NCBI GenBank assembly: GCA_016839405.1
Contig: JAEOUJ010000185.1
Span: forward strand, 1 to 7,715
Direction: 5' to 3'
Source of the DNA: Candidatus Gerdarchaeota archaeon
GTDB lineage: Archaea > Asgardarchaeota > Heimdallarchaeia > JABLTI01
Length of the DNA: 7,715 bases
Shown here: in pieces, positions 5,900 to 7,715 of the stretch
Layout of the letters: the number at the start of each line of letters is the position of its first letter
Position numbering within the stretch: position 1 is the first letter of the stretch
Translations under genes and position numbers: made by a program
The notes under the pieces: model-generated
Told to the model about the DNA's origin: nothing
What the model saw: the letters and a program-made list of their open reading frames with translations, nothing else
The model's database searches: none

Positions 5900-6595
5900 C
5901 AGATTTATTTCGCAGTGAATGTGTGATAGTACTTTCAGGAAATTAGTAGCACCATTTGAGGTCAAGAATTGAATTAATTCTTCTAATCTCAACCATCCTG
6001 CACCTTCTCTTTGTTCGTTTAATCCATCGTTATCTAATATTCTTCTACCAATAAATTCGGAAATTAGTTTAAAAGGACCTTCTTCCTTTTCATAGCAGGC
6101 GGAAATTATCACTTTTTTTCGTGCACAATTTATTGCATTATCAAGTAATTTCTGATGATTTGGAGTTACATGATGAAGTACATCTGATAATACAACAGTA
6201 TCAGCTCTAAAATCAGATAAATCTTCAACAATATTTCTTTTATAAAAAGTTCCTCTGCCTTTTCTTTCTGCAAAAGCTAAAAATTCCTCATTTAAATCAA
6301 TTCCAATATACTCAATCCCTTTTGGCAGCAAAGGTTGTAAACTTGCTGTGCCACAACCTAAATCTAGCACTGAGTTACCCACTACTTTTTTAGCCAGTGT
6401 TTTTGGTATGATTCTATTTGGATCATTAATCCAAATGCTCAAATCATAAATAATAGGGTGTTGATACATTATACCAAATTTAAATCGATCCTTGATATTT
6501 CTTAGCTTTTGATATTTATGCATTCTTGCATTAGTTGGATGAACTGCTTTAACATTAGTTGTTTTATTTAAAATTTGAAGATTAATTTCCTTCAT
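5897..6595 (-). CDS. Class I SAM-dependent methyltransferase, substrate unknown
   Basis: A 232-residue protein with a Rossmann-type methyltransferase core. VLDLGCGTASL at 76-86 is SAM motif I, and YIGIDLNEEF at 96-105 is motif II with D100 placed to bind the ribose. IVEDLSDFRADTVVLSDVLHHV at about 122-143 covers motifs III/IV with the LHH signature common in small-molecule and surface-glycan methyltransferases. KKVIISACYEKE at 160-171 is the following strand. The first 60 residues, including YQHPIIYDLSIWINDPNRI, form a lid or substrate region; similar segments occur in methyltransferases of polysaccharide clusters, but this is weak evidence. The start is the ATG at 6595; only a distant AGGA precedes it. 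It heads a two-gene unit with the TPR gene and is divergent from a UDP-glucose dehydrogenase gene. The substrate cannot be read from the sequence. Confidence 0.87.
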   Translation of the reverse strand: MKEINLQILNKTTNVKAVHPTNARMHKYQKLRNIKDRFKFGIMYQHPIIYDLSIWINDPNRIIPKTLAKKVVGNSVLDLGCGTASLQPLLPKGIEYIGIDLNEEFLAFAERKGRGTFYKRNIVEDLSDFRADTVVLSDVLHHVTPNHQKLLDNAINCARKKVIISACYEKEEGPFKLISEFIGRRILDNDGLNEQREGAGWLRLEELIQFLTSNGATNFLKVLSHIHCEINL

Positions 6596-6647
6596 ATGTT
6601 GAAAACAATCCTAAAGTGAAACTTCAAAAAAACACTTATGAATTTTC

Positions 6648-6655
6648 TTTTTATA
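6648..6655 (-). promoter_or_regulatory. TATA box for the methyltransferase-TPR unit
   Basis: The minus strand reads ACTATAAAAAG across 6658-6648, with a textbook TATAAAAA core. Initiation about 26 nt downstream (near 6626) leaves a leader of about 30 nt before the ATG at 6595. Position and quality are good for an archaeal promoter, but assigned by eye. Confidence 0.5.
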
Positions 6656-6672
6656 GTTACAAGAACTACGCA

Positions 6673-6701
6673 CTAGTTTTAAATATAAACAAAATAACTA
6701 G
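6673..6701 (+). promoter_or_regulatory. Candidate promoter with flanking dyad (possible operator) upstream of the UDP-glucose dehydrogenase gene
   Basis: TTTTAAATATA (6677-6687) is TATA-like and would start transcription near 6710, leaving a leader of about 40 nt with the GAGGG site. The box is bracketed by CTAGTT (6673-6678) and AACTAG (6696-6701), a perfect 6-bp inverted repeat spaced by 17 nt. A symmetric regulator bound here would cover the TATA box. An alternative TATA at 6719-6726 (TTTATAAG) would give a nearly leaderless transcript. Confidence 0.3.
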
Positions 6702-6737
6702 GAAATTGCTTTTGTAACTTTATAAGAAATATTACTT

Positions 6738-6742
6738 GAGGG
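6738..6742 (+). promoter_or_regulatory. Shine-Dalgarno site for the UDP-glucose dehydrogenase gene
   Basis: GAGGG lies 7 nt before the ATG at 6750. It supports this start and a leadered transcript from the upstream TATA-like box at 6677-6687 rather than a leaderless one. Confidence 0.55.
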
Positions 6743-6749
6743 CATTAGT

Positions 6750-7715
6750 ATGAAAAAAACTAATAAGATATCTATTGCTGGAACTGGTTTTGTTGGTTTG
6801 GTAACAGCTGCTATCTTTGCTGATAAAGGATTTTCGGTAATAGCATTAGATGTAGATAAAACTAAAGTTGATACTGTTAATAAAGGAGAGACATTCTTTT
6901 TCGAACCTTATCTTGATTTGCTTGTTAATAGAGTTGTAACACAAACAAAATCATTAACAGCTAGTACTAATACTATAGAAGCAATAAAGACAACCGATCT
7001 AACCTATATTTGTGTGGGAACACCATCTCTAGCTGATGGTAGCTGTGATTTAAGTTATATAAAACAAGTAGCAGAAGACATAGGTAAAGGTCTCGCTGAA
7101 AAGGATGGGTATCATTTAGTAATAGTAAAATCAACTGTAGTACCAGGCACTACAAGAAATTTAGTAAAAAATGCTATCGAAAAGACATCGGGTAAAATAG
7201 CTGGAAAAGATTTTGGCCTTTGCATGAATCCTGAATTTCTACGAGAAGGGCAAAGTGTATATGATTCAATTTTTCCTGATCGGTTAATTATTGGAGAAGT
7301 TGATGAACAATCAGGAGAGATATTAGAACAAATTTATCGAACTTTATATTCGAATCAACAAGATGATTTTACAGAAAATTGGAAGAAAATTTATAAAAAA
7401 GAGGTTTCTTGTCCAGAAATTTTTAGAACTACATTAGAAACCGCTGAATGCATTAAATATGCTAATAATTCATTTTTAGCTACAAAAATCTCATTCATAA
7501 ATGAATTCGCTAATATCTGTGAACGAATTGAAGGTGTTGATATAAATAATATAGCAAAAGGGATAGGACTAGATTTTAGAATCAATCCACAATTTTTGCG
7601 TGCAGGAGCGGGTTTTGGCGGCTCATGTTTTCCTAAAGATGTTAATGCAATCATAACTTATGCCCGAGAAAAAAATTACGAACCAGAGCTTCTTTTAAGT
7701 GTATTAAAAATCAAC
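6750..7715 (+). CDS. ugd: UDP-glucose 6-dehydrogenase family protein, 3'-truncated by window edge
   Basis: NAD-dependent four-electron oxidation of a nucleotide sugar, most likely UDP-glucose to UDP-glucuronate, supplying surface polysaccharide or glycoprotein synthesis. 322 residues are visible, and the frame is still open at the last base. The N-terminal Rossmann motif is GTGFVG at 11-16 with D34 ending the second strand. VGTPSLADGSCDL at 89-101, KSTVVPGTT at 127-135 and NPEFLREG at 160-167 follow. The central helix has NEF at 251-253 and the catalytic loop is GFGGSCFPKD at 288-297 with C293. The Phe after the Cys suits UDP-glucose or GDP-mannose types rather than the HexNAc enzymes, which have GGHC. 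About 20 extra residues lie at about 201-226 before the central helix. GAGGG sits 7 nt before the ATG. The C-terminal UDP-binding domain is outside the window, so substrate is inferred. Confidence 0.92.
   Translation, partial: MKKTNKISIAGTGFVGLVTAAIFADKGFSVIALDVDKTKVDTVNKGETFFFEPYLDLLVNRVVTQTKSLTASTNTIEAIKTTDLTYICVGTPSLADGSCDLSYIKQVAEDIGKGLAEKDGYHLVIVKSTVVPGTTRNLVKNAIEKTSGKIAGKDFGLCMNPEFLREGQSVYDSIFPDRLIIGEVDEQSGEILEQIYRTLYSNQQDDFTENWKKIYKKEVSCPEIFRTTLETAECIKYANNSFLATKISFINEFANICERIEGVDINNIAKGIGLDFRINPQFLRAGAGFGGSCFPKDVNAIITYAREKNYEPELLLSVLKIN

Noticed and set aside
6614..6637. AAGTG/CACTT inverted repeat near the methyltransferase start
   Set aside because: A 5-bp stem with a 14-nt loop in AT-rich DNA is expected by chance.
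7391..7654. Open frame of 87 codons on the minus strand
   Set aside because: It is fully antisense to the conserved catalytic half of the UDP-glucose dehydrogenase and shows no domain or ribosome site.
1..7715. tRNA genes, CRISPR arrays, insertion sequences or a defence/toxin system
   Set aside because: No cloverleaf, regularly spaced repeat, transposase or toxin-antitoxin-like pair was seen; the coding content is housekeeping plus two unknowns.

Overview
This window is an AT-rich, gene-dense stretch that reads as archaeal. The evidence is a Y-family polymerase ending in a PCNA-binding peptide, a Taw2-type wyosine enzyme, an archaeosine-transglycosylase-like C2/PUA protein and a type-2 (methanogen-type) seryl-tRNA synthetase. 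TATA-like boxes and short GGTG/GAGG ribosome sites also fit. The lineage cannot be fixed from sequence alone. The synthetase suggests a methanogen or another archaeon carrying this rare enzyme. The low GC and an unfamiliar membrane protein would also fit an Asgard-type genome, but this is inference.

Layout. Positions 1-974 (+) hold the 3' part of a DinB/Dpo4-type polymerase, whose first few dozen residues lie outside the window. It converges, with a 4-bp gap, on a minus-strand block running from 5459 down to 979: a three-helix membrane protein, type-2 SerRS, a HycI-like hydrogenase maturation protease, Taw2, and a small C2+PUA protein. SerRS/protease overlap by 4 bp (ATGA) and protease/Taw2 by 8 bp, so these three are very probably cotranscribed, and the PUA gene follows after 48 bp. 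Between the membrane gene and serS lies a hairpin followed by a U-rich run. It starts on the membrane gene's stop codon and probably terminates or attenuates transcription. A second minus-strand pair follows: a class I SAM methyltransferase (5897-6595) and a two-repeat TPR protein (about 5579-5887), whose ribosome site overlaps the methyltransferase stop. Divergent from that pair, starting at 6750 (+), is a UDP-glucose-6-dehydrogenase-like gene that runs off the end of the window. The 154-bp divergent region holds TATA-like boxes for both directions and a dyad around one of them.

How it fits together. The 979-4440 block is mostly tRNA biology: serine charging, wyosine at position 37 of tRNA-Phe, and probably archaeosine-related tRNA binding. 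A NiFe-hydrogenase-type endopeptidase is embedded in it without any hydrogenase gene in view. The right end may be the edge of a nucleotide-sugar or surface-glycan region. I saw no tRNA or rRNA gene, CRISPR array, insertion sequence or prophage, and no gene-free stretch over 300 bp. The most unusual items are the position of the protease in a tRNA operon, the stand-alone C2-PUA protein, the stop-codon hairpin before serS, and the unrecognised membrane protein.
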